NCBI RefSeq assembly: GCF_900100965.1
Contig: NZ_FMUJ01000001.1
Location: 916,272-980,271 of the forward strand
Source: Variovorax sp. EL159
Lineage (GTDB): Bacteria > Pseudomonadota > Gammaproteobacteria > Burkholderiales > Burkholderiaceae_C
DNA length: 64,000 nt
Direction: 5' to 3'
This document shows, in pieces, positions 7,143 through 15,455 of the stretch. Under the pieces are notes generated by a model, which was not told the origin of the DNA, ran no database searches, and saw nothing but the letters and a program-made list of their open reading frames with translations. A program made the translations under genes and the position numbers. Position 1 is the stretch's first letter. Every line of letters starts with the position of its first letter.

Positions 7143-9233
7143 TCAGGGAACCAGCGTGGTCAGCGAGGTGCCGGAGCGGGCGATCGACTCGACCTCCGCG
7201 GCGGTCAGTGCGCGGTTCCAGGTGCTGAACTCGCCGAAGTCGAAGCGGCCACCGATGGTGTTGGCGGCAGAGCCGTTGCGGTAGTTGGGGCCGTAGCCGC
7301 CGTCGCCGTCTTCGTTCAGCGTGAAGCTGCCGCCGAGGCCGTTGAGCGCCGTGACGAAGGCGGCGGTCAGCGTTGCCGAGCTGTTCTGCATGCCGTAGAC
7401 CGGGTCGTACACGTAATACGTCACCTTCAGGCCGGGCACGTCGAAGGTCATGGCAACGTATGCCCAGGTGTTGGCGCTGAAGCTCAGATCCTTGTCGCCC
7501 AGTCGTGCACCGCCGCGGCCGATGTTGAAGCGCATTGCGTTGCCGTACTGGCCGATGGCCAGGCCTGCGTTGTCGCCGCTTTTCCAGTTCTTGTTCGACA
7601 CGACCGGCATGCCCGAGCGGGTGGCATCCGAACGGAACCAGAAGCCGAAGGTGAAGGGTGCGGTCGTGCTGGTGACGCTGGCCGTGGGAATGCGGTAGCC
7701 GCCATCGCAGGCCGTGCAGACCGTCGGCCCGGCATAGTTGGTCGACAGCAGCGCGGTATCGGTGCCGCCGAACGGGCCGTCGCCTGCGGCGGCATAGACC
7801 GGCGTGGCGCCACTCACCCAGGGCGTGAAGAGCTGCGTGCCGTCGATGCGATCGGCCAGCGTCTTCTTCAAGGCGAACAGGTGCGTGAGGCCGGTGCTCA
7901 GGCTGGGCATCAGGACCACGGGTTTCACGTACTTGAGCGTGGCGCGCAGCGACACCGGCACCTGGTCGGCGACCACCGTGTAGTTGTAGGTGAAGAAGCC
8001 GCTGGCCGCGGGTGCCATGGTGGTGTCTTCGAACCCGAGTGCGTTGCCTGGCAGCGTTGCCACGGTTGTGCCGTCGCGCATCACCGTGATGGCAGCCGGC
8101 GTTCCGGGCAGGGTCCACGCCAGCTGGATGCCGTTGGATTTCTTGTTGGTTACGGCGGAGAGCTGGCGCACGCCGGCTGCACCGGTCAGTGGGCTGCCGT
8201 CGATGACGTACTTGTCGGCCGTGGGACGTGCCGAGAGATGCGTCAAGACCGTGGGCGCGATGTCGGTCGCGGCCGCATAGGCGTACCAGGGCTCGATGGC
8301 CACCGGCAGCGCGGAGGGCGCGGCGGCTGCCAGATTGGCGGGTTTGTCGAGCGCGATGACGGTGGCCAGATTCGAAGGCACAGGAATTCCGTCGGCCACG
8401 CCGGTGGCACCCAGGCCGTGCGTGGTGGTGACGATCACCATCCAGTCTTCATTCGGTTGGGCCGCGCGGCGCTTGGCGAGCGACGCCTTGAGCTTGGTGA
8501 TCTGTGCATCGACCTGCGCCAGTGCGTTCTGGTAGTCGGTGCCGTAGCCGGCCACGTCGGCCACCTGCGCGGGGCCCTGGTAGTCGGCCACGATCAGGTC
8601 GTAGCCACCGCTTTCGATGGCCGCCGATGCTTCGGACGAGACGCAGCTGTCGCTGCCTCCGCAGTCCTTTGCCATGTCCAGGTAGCCGGCGGCCTTGTCG
8701 GCGCGCAGCAACTGGGGCAGGCCGCTCCAGCTGGCGATGGCTGCGGTGCGCGCCGTGGCGCGGCTTTGCTTGAGCAGCTTGAAGACGGTGTCGGCCTTGA
8801 AGCTCTGCCCCTCGTAGTTGGAGCGGATTTCATGCCGATCGGCCCATGCGCCCGTCAGCAGCGTGGCCCATGCGGGGCCATCGGTCGCCTGCTGTTGCGT
8901 GGTCTGGCCCTTGATGCCGCCGGTGTAGGCGGGGAGCACTGTGCCGAGCCCCTGCAGGGACGGCATGCGCGCGCTACCGAGTGCCTGCTGCAAGGCGTCG
9001 TACTGCACGCCATCGATGCCGATGACGAGCGCCTTGCTTTGCGGTGCAGGGCCGGGGGCAGGTGCTGGCGCCGGCGCTGGTGCTGGTGCAGGTGCAGGTG
9101 CAGGTGAGGGCGCTGGTGCGGGCAGGAAAGGGAAGGCGGGCGTTGAACCTCCACCGCCACCACAAGCGGCCAGCAGAAGCAATGGGCTCATGCCCAGGGC
9201 GACACGCGCGAGGCGGCCTCTCAATGTTTTCAT
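7143..9233 (-). CDS. alkaline-phosphatase-superfamily phosphodiesterase lipoprotein with C-terminal LamG domain
   Basis: 696 residues from ATG 9233, preceded by GGAG at a 7-base distance. Order: lipobox LLLAAC, Gly tether, an Ala-Pro repeat linker (residues about 37-62), then a type I phosphodiesterase/nucleotide pyrophosphatase-like domain. That domain has a metal-site start VIGIDGVQYDALQQ and a nucleophile region ATDGPAWATLLTG, then YDLIVADYQGP and VTTTHGLGATG. A linker with a fibronectin-like stretch leads to a concanavalin/LamG-type domain (FTFGFWFRSDATRSGMPVVS, then WNRALTAAEVESIA) over the last 190 residues. It is probably a surface lipoprotein cleaving phosphodiesters, first gene of the operon and downstream of a candidate PHO box. 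Confidence 0.85.
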   Translation of the reverse strand: MKTLRGRLARVALGMSPLLLLAACGGGGGSTPAFPFLPAPAPSPAPAPAPAPAPAPAPAPGPAPQSKALVIGIDGVQYDALQQALGSARMPSLQGLGTVLPAYTGGIKGQTTQQQATDGPAWATLLTGAWADRHEIRSNYEGQSFKADTVFKLLKQSRATARTAAIASWSGLPQLLRADKAAGYLDMAKDCGGSDSCVSSEASAAIESGGYDLIVADYQGPAQVADVAGYGTDYQNALAQVDAQITKLKASLAKRRAAQPNEDWMVIVTTTHGLGATGVADGIPVPSNLATVIALDKPANLAAAAPSALPVAIEPWYAYAAATDIAPTVLTHLSARPTADKYVIDGSPLTGAAGVRQLSAVTNKKSNGIQLAWTLPGTPAAITVMRDGTTVATLPGNALGFEDTTMAPAASGFFTYNYTVVADQVPVSLRATLKYVKPVVLMPSLSTGLTHLFALKKTLADRIDGTQLFTPWVSGATPVYAAAGDGPFGGTDTALLSTNYAGPTVCTACDGGYRIPTASVTSTTAPFTFGFWFRSDATRSGMPVVSNKNWKSGDNAGLAIGQYGNAMRFNIGRGGARLGDKDLSFSANTWAYVAMTFDVPGLKVTYYVYDPVYGMQNSSATLTAAFVTALNGLGGSFTLNEDGDGGYGPNYRNGSAANTIGGRFDFGEFSTWNRALTAAEVESIARSGTSLTTLVP
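9046..9125 (-). repeat. in-frame Ala-Pro coding repeat
   Basis: Imperfect 6-base repeats (GCTGGT/GCAGGT on the plus strand) encode a run of about a dozen Ala-Pro units between the lipobox and catalytic domain of the phosphodiesterase. The even register makes this a spacer able to vary in length by slippage while keeping the frame. Confidence 0.7.
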
Positions 9234-9413
9234 CAGGGAACTCCGGCAAGAGGAAGATGCCGGGCAGGTCGGCGAGACCCAGCCCGGCCACGAATGACCA
9301 CGTGGCCGTTCGCGATACCTCACAAATTGCATTCATCTGCTGTTGTGCAGATGTCAGTGATTTGCAAAAAATGCCACAAACGCAACCAATGCCCCGGATG
9401 GTGCGTGGATCAA

Positions 9414-9431
9414 GTGACAGTGCTTTGACAA
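9414..9431 (-). promoter_or_regulatory. candidate PHO box (PhoB site)
   Basis: On the minus strand the sequence is TTGTCAA-AGCA-CTGTCAC. These are two 7-base direct repeats with the exact 4-base gap of the PhoB consensus (CTGTCAT-N4-CTGTCAT), matching 11 of 14 repeat positions. It lies about 180 bp upstream of the phosphodiesterase operon and points toward it. The operon's products (phosphodiesterase, phospholipase C) are classical phosphate-starvation functions. The -10 element downstream is not obvious. Confidence 0.5.
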
Positions 9432-9460
9432 CGCCGAGAAAACCTTGGTTTCCAAATGAA

Positions 9461-9480
9461 ACGGGGCCCGAAGGCCCCGT
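9461..9480 (-). terminator. rho-independent terminator of the ArsR/SRPBCC operon
   Basis: ACGGGGCC and GGCCCCGT form a perfect 8-bp stem around a 4-base loop. On the minus strand it is followed by TTTCATTT. It lies 27 bp past the SRPBCC stop codon. Confidence 0.7.
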
Positions 9481-9507
9481 CGATGAGTGGATTGCGCGCT
9501 GGTGTTG

Positions 9508-10041
9508 TCAGCGGATCTGCGCCTCGTACGCCTTCTCGACCACTTCCAGATTGGTCCAGAACCCCTGCGGCTTGTCTCCCCGCAGCACGTCGATCAGCAC
9601 ATCGACATGCGCATGCCATCCGCCTGCGACGCTGATCACTTCCTTGCGATTGGCCAGGCGGCGATGCGTGAGCACGAGCCGCGTGCTGTTGCCTTCGGGC
9701 GTGAGCTCGAAGGTGACTTCCGACGGCGCCGGGCCCTCGTCCCAACTGATCGTCAGCAGCGTCGGCGCTTCGCTGCGAATCAGGCGCGACTTCTGCAGGT
9801 GCGGCTTGCGATAGCCCGCAAAGCGCTCGGGCGCTTCCTCGTCGGTGAGCCTGGTGTGTTCGAAGCGCAGTTCGAAGACGCCACCGGCTTCTTGCGCCAT
9901 GGTGCCGCCGGCCAGCCAGGTGGCGCGCTTCTCGGGGTCGGTGAGATAGGCCCATACGCGCTCGATGGGCGCGGGCAGTGTGCGTTCCATCCGCAGGGTG
10001 CCGGGTTCGATCAGTTGGCCGAGGCTGTGTCGGGTCGTCAT
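9508..10041 (-). CDS. SRPBCC/AHSA1-like domain protein
   Basis: 177 residues, a START-like helix-grip fold of the Activator-of-Hsp90 homologue 1-like group. Visible features are RTLPAPIERVWAYLTDPEKRATWL at the N-terminus, GGVFELRFEH in the middle, and GWHAHVDVLIDVLRG near the C-terminus, which is typical of family members paired with ArsR repressors. Such proteins bind hydrophobic ligands in a cavity; no ligand is known here. ATG 10041 is the first codon fitting the domain. It is the second gene of an operon, 41 bp after the ArsR-type regulator, and is closed by the terminator at 9461-9480. Confidence 0.88.
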   Translation of the reverse strand: MTTRHSLGQLIEPGTLRMERTLPAPIERVWAYLTDPEKRATWLAGGTMAQEAGGVFELRFEHTRLTDEEAPERFAGYRKPHLQKSRLIRSEAPTLLTISWDEGPAPSEVTFELTPEGNSTRLVLTHRRLANRKEVISVAGGWHAHVDVLIDVLRGDKPQGFWTNLEVVEKAYEAQIR

Positions 10042-10082
10042 GTGCGTGTGCTCCTTGGGTGTGGGGGGAAGACAGAAGAAGA

Positions 10083-10424
10083 TCACTTGGAGGGCTTGGC
10101 GTCGCGCCGCAGTTCCTGCGCAAGTGCGTCGAGGTGGCTGTTCCAGAAGCCTTCGTAGTAGCGCAGCCATGCGTTGGCCGACGCCAGCGCCGCCGGTTCG
10201 AGCCGGCAGACGTGCGCGCGGCCGTGCACGGTGCGCGAGACCAAGCCCGCGCGCTCCAGTGCCTTCACGTGCTTGGACGCACCCGCGAAGGACATGCGAA
10301 ACGGCGCGCCGAGCTCGCCCACGCTGCACTCCCCATGGGACAGCAGTTGCAGCATGGTGCGGCGCGTGCTGTCGGACAGGGCGTGGAATACGGCGTCGAG
10401 CCGTTCGTCATCTAGTTCAACCAT
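10083..10424 (-). CDS. ArsR-family repressor
   Basis: 113 residues with the winged helix of the ArsR group that partners SRPBCC proteins (VFHALSDSTRRTMLQLLSHGEC, then MSFAGASKHVKALERAGLVS). It lacks the paired metal-binding Cys motif of metal sensors. ATG 10424 is the start: a TTG 36 bases upstream would place a strong palindrome and the -10 box inside the gene. No Shine-Dalgarno precedes the ATG, and the predicted promoter puts the transcript start almost on it, so the message is probably leaderless. It probably represses itself and the SRPBCC gene through the two palindromes at its 5' end. Confidence 0.9.
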   Translation of the reverse strand: MVELDDERLDAVFHALSDSTRRTMLQLLSHGECSVGELGAPFRMSFAGASKHVKALERAGLVSRTVHGRAHVCRLEPAALASANAWLRYYEGFWNSHLDALAQELRRDAKPSK

Positions 10425-10433
10425 ATAGTTGAA
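10416..10433. promoter_or_regulatory. operator 1 for the ArsR-like repressor
   Basis: TTCAAC-CATATA-GTTGAA is a perfect 6-6-6 palindrome. It overlaps the -10 box and the start codon of the arsR-like gene, so a bound repressor would block initiation. Confidence 0.6.
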
Positions 10434-10460
10434 TATAGACGTGTTTTTCAAATCATTCAA
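10432..10460 (-). promoter_or_regulatory. sigma-70 promoter of arsR-like gene (leaderless)
   Basis: On the minus strand TTGAAT (10460-10455), a 17-base spacer, and TATATT (10437-10432) form a good sigma-70 promoter. Seven bases separate the -10 from the ATG at 10424, so initiation would fall at or next to the start codon. Confidence 0.6.
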
Positions 10461-10473
10461 CTGAATGGTTGAT
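10456..10473. promoter_or_regulatory. operator 2 for the ArsR-like repressor
   Basis: TTCAAC-TGAATG-GTTGAT repeats the 6-6-6 design of operator 1 with one mismatch, 40 bp away centre to centre (about four helical turns). It overlaps the -35 box. Confidence 0.55.
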
Positions 10474-10606
10474 TAAAGCCCATGCCGTTACAGCGGATAC
10501 ACCCGAGACGCCCGACGCCCGCGGTTTGCTGGAGCGGCGAAGCGCGTGCTCCTACGATGCCCTTGCTTGTCTGCTTCCATCCACTCGCCGAAAGAAAGAA
10601 GAACGA

Positions 10607-11500
10607 ATGAACTCTCTTGTTGTCCAGCGTCGCACCTTGTTGCTTGCCGCTTCCGTGTTGCCTCTTGCCGGTGCCTGCACCGCGTGGTCGCAGAAGGGGC
10701 CGCAGTCATCGGCCGAGGCGCAACTCGCCGCGCTCGAAAGCGCTTCGGGCGGACGTCTTGGCGTGGTTGCCTTCAACACCGCCAGCGGTGCGCGCGTGCA
10801 GCACCGGGCGCATGAGCGCTTTCCGTTCTGCAGCACTTTCAAGCTGATGCTGTCTGCCGCGATCCTCGAGCGCAGCGCGAAAGACGCCAGCCTGTTCACG
10901 CGCCGCGTGAACTACAGCAAGGGCGACCTCGTCAGCTACTCGCCGGTCACCGAGAAGAACCTCGCCACCGGCATGACGGTGGCCGAGCTGTGTGCTGCCA
11001 CCGCGCAGTACAGCGACAACGGCGCCGCCAATCTGCTGCTGAAGATCCTGGGTGGACCGCCCGCATTGACGGCGTTCGCGCGCAGCATCGGCGACCAGAC
11101 CTTCAGGCTCGATCGCTGGGAGACCGAACTCAACACCGCGATTCCCGGCGACCTGCGCGACACCACCACGCCCGCCGCCATGGCCGACAGCGTGCAGCGG
11201 CTGGTGCTGGGCGATGCACTGGGCTCAGCGCAGCGCGAGCAGCTCCGGACCTGGCTGCTGGGCAACACCACCAGCAAGGAACGTTTTCTGGCCGGCGTGC
11301 CCGCGGACTGGAAGGTGGGCGACAAGACCGGGTCCGGTGACTACGGAACCACGAACGACATCGGCGTGCTGTGGCCGCCGGCCGGTGCGGCGCCGCTGGT
11401 GGTCACGGTCTACCTGACGTTCCCGCAGAAGGATGCGAAGGGGCGCAACGACGTGGTGGCGTCGGCCACGCGCATCGTGGCGACCGCGCTGGCGGGCTGA
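10607..11500 (+). CDS. class A beta-lactamase
   Basis: 297 residues with all class A catalytic elements: CSTFK (Ser70-x-x-Lys73), YSDN (Ser130-Asp-Asn), the omega-loop RWETELN (Glu166, Asn170) and DKTGSG (Lys234-Thr-Gly). The position equivalent to 238 is Gly, so the Cys69-Cys238 disulphide of KPC-type carbapenemases is absent. The N-terminus has an Arg-Arg pair before a hydrophobic run ending LAGAC, suggesting Tat export and perhaps lipidation. ATG 10607 follows a purine-rich AAAGAAAGAAGAACGA. No ampR-type regulator adjoins it, so expression may be constitutive. The spectrum cannot be predicted. Confidence 0.95.
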   Translation: MNSLVVQRRTLLLAASVLPLAGACTAWSQKGPQSSAEAQLAALESASGGRLGVVAFNTASGARVQHRAHERFPFCSTFKLMLSAAILERSAKDASLFTRRVNYSKGDLVSYSPVTEKNLATGMTVAELCAATAQYSDNGAANLLLKILGGPPALTAFARSIGDQTFRLDRWETELNTAIPGDLRDTTTPAAMADSVQRLVLGDALGSAQREQLRTWLLGNTTSKERFLAGVPADWKVGDKTGSGDYGTTNDIGVLWPPAGAAPLVVTVYLTFPQKDAKGRNDVVASATRIVATALAG

Positions 11501-11683
11501 CCCCGTCTCGGGTCGCGTCGCACGGGGGTGGCACAAGCGCCACCGCGTTTGGCCGCTGGGCCTCTCGATTCTTTTCGTGCACGGCTCGTCGCCGTCATTC
11601 AGCCGACCCTTGGAGCGGGCATACTCGCGCGCGCTTTCCCTTCAGCGCTTTCCGAGTTTTCCCGCGATTTCAACAAGGATTCC

Positions 11684-12310
11684 ATGTCAGGACACGGCTT
11701 TCACGTGCACGGCCCGCACGACCACGAACTGGAGCACGCCGCATCGGGCGGCCATGGCAGCCACGGCGATGGCCATGGCGACGCGCAGGCAGCGCATGCC
11801 GGCGGCATGAGCATGACCAGCAAGATCGCGGTGTGCACCGCGGTGATCGCCACCTTCGGCGCGATCTTCGCGTACATGGGCGGCGCCACGCAGGCGAACG
11901 CCGGCATCTACAAGAACAACGCCGCGATCAAGAAGACCGAGGCGTCGAACCAGTGGAATTACTTCCAGTCGAAGAGCACCAAGCAGGCCCTGGCCGAGTT
12001 CGCGCGCGACACCGCGAGCGACGAGCGCCGGCAAGGCTGGCAGGACAAGGTGGCGCGCTACGAGCGGGAGAAAACCGAGATCCAGGGCGCGGCAAGAAAG
12101 CTCGAAGCCGAGGCCAGCCGGTGGGATGCGCAGTCGGACGAGCAGATGCACCAGCACCATCGCTGGGCCCAGGCCACCACCGTGCTCCAGGTGTCGATCG
12201 CGCTGGCGGCCATTGCCTTGCTGACGAAGAAGAAGTGGCTGGAACGCGCCATGTTCGGCGTGGCGATCGCAGGGCTGGCGGTGGGCGCCCTGGCCGCGCT
12301 TCATATCTAG
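11684..12310 (+). CDS. DUF4337 membrane protein with His-rich N-terminus
   Basis: 208 residues from ATG 11684 (AAGGATTCC upstream). Residues 1-40 contain about a dozen His mixed with Gly and Asp (HVHGPHDHELEH, HGSHGDGHGD). A first membrane helix (IAVCTAVIATFGAIFAYMGG) follows, then a long charged, probably coiled-coil region carrying NQWNYFQSKSTKQ, the DUF4337 hallmark. Two C-terminal helices (TTVLQVSIALAAIALL; MFGVAIAGLAVGALAAL) end the protein. Function is unknown; the His-rich head could bind metal. It appears monocistronic. Confidence 0.85.
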   Translation: MSGHGFHVHGPHDHELEHAASGGHGSHGDGHGDAQAAHAGGMSMTSKIAVCTAVIATFGAIFAYMGGATQANAGIYKNNAAIKKTEASNQWNYFQSKSTKQALAEFARDTASDERRQGWQDKVARYEREKTEIQGAARKLEAEASRWDAQSDEQMHQHHRWAQATTVLQVSIALAAIALLTKKKWLERAMFGVAIAGLAVGALAALHI

Positions 12311-12506
12311 CCCAGAGGAATCCGGGGCCTGACTGATCGCAGTTCCAGGCTCGTACGCTGCCCGCGCCGGCCTTCGTGCGATCTCGGCTTGCTTGCGTAC
12401 CTTGGCTGTAGCCGTTCTTCGATCCGGCTGACCGGCAGCGCGCCGTTTCAGCGAGTCTTCAGCTGGTCTTCATGGCACTCTCAGGCAGCCTGACTACCGT
12501 CGGTGC

Positions 12507-13586
12507 ATGCCTTCACATCCCTCTCTCCATCCCTGCGTCCCCCCGCGCCGACCCCTGCTGCGCGCCACCGCCGCCATGCCCATGGCGCTGCTGCTGTCCG
12601 CCTGCGGCGGCGGTGGCAGCGGCGGCGTGGGCCCCTTTCTGCCGCCACCCACGGTGACCGTCACCGACCGGCGCATCCTGGTCGCGCCCGGCGTCTCGCT
12701 GCACGTGCGTGACTGGCAGTCCAACCGCGTCGACGGCATCACCTTTGTGCTGCTGCCCGGCTTCGGCGCGAACGCACAGCACTTCAACAGCCTGGCGCCC
12801 GCACTGGCCAAGCGCGGGCGCGCGGTGGCCATCAGTTGTCGCGGCTTCGGCCGGTCAGACAAGCCGCTGCCCGACGCCACCCACCGCTACGACACGCAGA
12901 CGCTGGTCGACGATGTGCATGCCGTGCTCGAGGCGCTCGGCATTCCCTGCATCGTGCTCGGCGGCCACTCGCTGGCCGGCAACCAGGTCACGCTGTTCGC
13001 GGGGCGCTATCCGCAGCGCGTGCGCGGCCTGATCTACCTGGACAACGCCTTTGACTACTCCAAGGTGCCCAGGTCCGACGAGGAAAGTCCTCTGCTGGCC
13101 GAGCCCGAGCCCACGCCCGCCGACACCGCCTCGCTCTCATCGATGATCGCGTTCTTCAAGCGCGTCAATCGGAACTGGTCTGCAGCGATGGAGGCCGACC
13201 TGATCGACAAGCTTGAGGTCCTGCCCGACGGCGGCGTCCGATGGGGCACGCCCGTCACCATCCGCACGGCCATGTCCGAGGCCGGCTACGCCTTCTCACC
13301 CGACTACACCCTGGTGCACGTGCCCGGCCTGGTGCTGACGGCCCTGCCTGGCGACCGGCGCGACATGTTCCCTTGGCTGCCCGCGACCCTCGATGCCGAG
13401 ACCGAGCAGGCGGCCAACGAAGCCATCCTGCTGTTCAATCGTGTGCGCCCCCAAGACACGGCTCGCCTGTTCGCCGCTTTGCCGCCCGGCAGTCAGCAGG
13501 CCACATTCCAGCCTGCGACGCATGCCGATTTCTTCATCGAGAACGAGGTCGCACTGCTCAGCCTGATCGATGGCATGGGTTGGTGA
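12507..13586 (+). CDS. alpha/beta hydrolase lipoprotein
   Basis: 359 residues. After a leader with lipobox LLLSAC and a Gly tether comes an alpha/beta-hydrolase fold: FVLLPGFGANAQHF (oxyanion loop), nucleophile elbow GGHSLAGNQ (G-x-S-x-G), a YLDNAFDYSKV segment, and ATHADFF near the C-terminus supplying the catalytic His. Substrate unknown; it would act outside the cytoplasm. ATG 12507 gives a leader of about 30 residues before the lipobox; ATG 12576 is an alternative but leaves a very short signal. The 196 bp upstream contain no recognisable signal. Confidence 0.82.
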   Translation: MPSHPSLHPCVPPRRPLLRATAAMPMALLLSACGGGGSGGVGPFLPPPTVTVTDRRILVAPGVSLHVRDWQSNRVDGITFVLLPGFGANAQHFNSLAPALAKRGRAVAISCRGFGRSDKPLPDATHRYDTQTLVDDVHAVLEALGIPCIVLGGHSLAGNQVTLFAGRYPQRVRGLIYLDNAFDYSKVPRSDEESPLLAEPEPTPADTASLSSMIAFFKRVNRNWSAAMEADLIDKLEVLPDGGVRWGTPVTIRTAMSEAGYAFSPDYTLVHVPGLVLTALPGDRRDMFPWLPATLDAETEQAANEAILLFNRVRPQDTARLFAALPPGSQQATFQPATHADFFIENEVALLSLIDGMGW

Positions 13587-13656
13587 GAGGCCCCGCGTTT
13601 CGTCTGTCCGGATCACGCGCGGGGACGCAATCCAGGCCCGCGCGGCGGTCGCTGCC

Positions 13657-14280
13657 TTACAGCACGAACCAGCCCACGGCCACGTAGTGGCTCGCCGTGC
13701 CCGCCAACACGAACAGGTGCCACGCGCCATGCGCATGCCGGAACCCCTGGCGATTCCGGTAGAAGACGGTGCCGGCGGTGTAGAGCACGCCGCCGATCAG
13801 CAGCCACGCCAGCCCCGCGCCTTCGAGCCGCGCGGCCAGCGGCACGGCGGCCAGCACGCCGAGCCATCCCATGCCGATGTACAGCGGCAGCGAAGGCTTC
13901 TTCGGCGCGTTGCCCTTGGCCGGTGCCAGCTCGCGCCAGATGCCGAAGAGCGCCGCGCCCCAGATCGTTGCGAGCAGCAGCCCGCCCCAAATACCTTGCA
14001 ACGTGACCAGCGCAAAGGGCGTGTAGGTGCCGGCGATCAGCAGGTAGATGGCGCAATGGTCGGCCTGCTCCCACACGCGCTTGAGACGGCCGCGCGTGCT
14101 GTGAAAGAGGGTGGATGCCGCATACAGCACCACGGCGGAGAGCGAAAAAACCAGTGCCCCTGCGATGCGCGCCGGGTCGCCGGTGGGCACCGTCTTGACC
14201 AGCAACAGCGCGGTCGCGGCCAGTGCGAGCAGCAGGCCGAAAAAATGGCTGTATCCGTTGAGCCGTTCGCCCGGGTACAT
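13657..14280 (-). CDS. hemolysin III / PAQR-family membrane protein
   Basis: 207 residues with seven predicted membrane segments. Family motifs are STLFHSTRG near residue 58, DHCAIYLLIAGTYTPF near 75 and GAWHLFVLAGTASHYVAV at the C-terminus. Together they carry the conserved Ser, His and Asp residues of the metal-dependent PAQR/alkaline ceramidase (CREST) site. The ATG at 14280 begins the usual YPGERLNGYSHFFG N-terminus. The physiological role of bacterial members is not settled; haemolysis is a historical label. Confidence 0.9.
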   Translation of the reverse strand: MYPGERLNGYSHFFGLLLALAATALLLVKTVPTGDPARIAGALVFSLSAVVLYAASTLFHSTRGRLKRVWEQADHCAIYLLIAGTYTPFALVTLQGIWGGLLLATIWGAALFGIWRELAPAKGNAPKKPSLPLYIGMGWLGVLAAVPLAARLEGAGLAWLLIGGVLYTAGTVFYRNRQGFRHAHGAWHLFVLAGTASHYVAVGWFVL

Positions 14281-14588
14281 GGTGGGTGCCGGGTGCCTGC
14301 TGCGCCGATCAGTGGAGGCAGGTCACTTCTGCCAGGCGGATCTTGCGCGCTGCGAAAGCGGCGCAGGGGAAGTCCGGTAGCACGCCGGCAAGACCGTCGC
14401 CACGAGCCCGCATGGCTGCGCGCAACGAGCGTGGCGCGGAGACGCGGGCGTTCTTTGTCATGGGCGTTTTCGGTGGTGTGAAGAGACCAAGGGCCGGCGG
14501 ATGCTAGGTGGGGCGCGTGACGCCACGGTGACCAGCCGGTCGCCTATGGTCTAAGTCTTTGTGGCAGCCGCGCCGCGCACTCGTCTCT
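14281..14588. other. intergenic stretch without a supported gene
   Basis: These 308 bases lie between two minus-strand genes, upstream of the hemolysin-III-like gene and downstream of the APH-like gene. Short frames exist on both strands but none has a start with a ribosome site and a protein-like composition. No strong hairpin, promoter or repeat was seen. Confidence 0.4.
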
Positions 14589-15407
14589 TCAAACAGCCAG
14601 GCCGAGCGCCGATGCCGCGAGCTTCGCGACTTCCAGTGTTTCGCCGGGCGCCTCGCCGTCTTCGAGCATCCAGGCCGCCGAGAGGCCGGCCCATGCAAGC
14701 ACCCATTGCAGCAGCCGCTGCCGCTCGATGCCCGTTGCCTGCGCCACGACCTCGACGCGCCGCGCGAAGCGGCCCGGTGCGAGCGCGCTCTCGCCATCGG
14801 GGTTGCAGAAGATGTTGGCGTGGTCGAAGCCGCGCTCGCCGTAGAGGCACTTGGGGTCGATCGCCAGCCAGCCGCGCGGGCCGAAGTCGAGCACGTTGCC
14901 ATGGTGGATGTCGCCATGCAGCGCCGTCACATCGCGCGGTGCGGCCAGCAGCTCGCGCGCCGTGCGTGCACTGTGCGCAAACACGCCGCCGAGCGAATCG
15001 CCCGCTGGCCAGAGCGATGCGAACCACTGCGGCAATTCGATCAGGCCTGGCGGTGGTGGACGGCGCGGCGCATGCAGGCAGGCTGCGGTCGCGCAGAGGA
15101 TGCGCGTGGCCTCGTCGTCCCGCCCGGCATGAACCATCTGTTTCAGCGAGGCAGGGCCTTGCGCACGCTCCAGCAGCAGGGCATCGCCTTCGTGGGCCAG
15201 CACCCTGGCTGCGCCGTCGCCGTTCCACCATTGCATCAGCAGATGGCCGCGCTTTTCTTCGGCTTCGTGCGAAACCTTGAGCATCGTCGGCACGCCGTGC
15301 TGTCGAACGGGCAGCAGGTGGCTACTCGGTGTGGCGAAGGCTTCGCCGTCGATGCTGAGGCTCCATTGCTTCAGCCAGTGCCCGAAGGCGGGATTCATGG
15401 CCTGCAT
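14589..15407 (-). CDS. aminoglycoside/hydroxyurea resistance kinase-like phosphotransferase (APH(6) group)
   Basis: 272 residues of the protein-kinase-like fold. The catalytic loop reads LHGDIHHGNVL (Asp and Asn present) and the metal loop WLAIDPKCLYGERGFD. The VPTMLKVSHEAEEKRG segment supplies the nucleotide Lys, and HGDALLLERAQGP the hinge. This block order matches the APH(6)/streptomycin-hydroxyurea kinase family. Chromosomal members of this group are often not resistance genes, so a metabolic small-molecule substrate is as likely as streptomycin. It follows the macrodomain gene by 48 bp on the same strand and is probably co-transcribed. Confidence 0.85.
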   Translation of the reverse strand: MQAMNPAFGHWLKQWSLSIDGEAFATPSSHLLPVRQHGVPTMLKVSHEAEEKRGHLLMQWWNGDGAARVLAHEGDALLLERAQGPASLKQMVHAGRDDEATRILCATAACLHAPRRPPPPGLIELPQWFASLWPAGDSLGGVFAHSARTARELLAAPRDVTALHGDIHHGNVLDFGPRGWLAIDPKCLYGERGFDHANIFCNPDGESALAPGRFARRVEVVAQATGIERQRLLQWVLAWAGLSAAWMLEDGEAPGETLEVAKLAASALGLAV

Positions 15408-15455
15408 GTCGCGAAGTCGGTGCAGGCGGATTGGCCTTGGAAACCGCTCATGCGC

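Noticed and set aside
6753..9107. 780-residue plus-strand frame over the phospholipase and phosphodiesterase region
   Set aside because: Spans two clear minus-strand genes and their gap and has no recognisable domain.
9046..9125. Short tandem repeat considered as CRISPR or minisatellite
   Set aside because: Units are 6 bases, in frame and encode an Ala-Pro linker; no spacers and no cas genes.
10607..11500. Beta-lactamase considered as a KPC/SME-type carbapenemase
   Set aside because: Cys69 is present but position 238 is Gly, so the defining disulphide cannot form.
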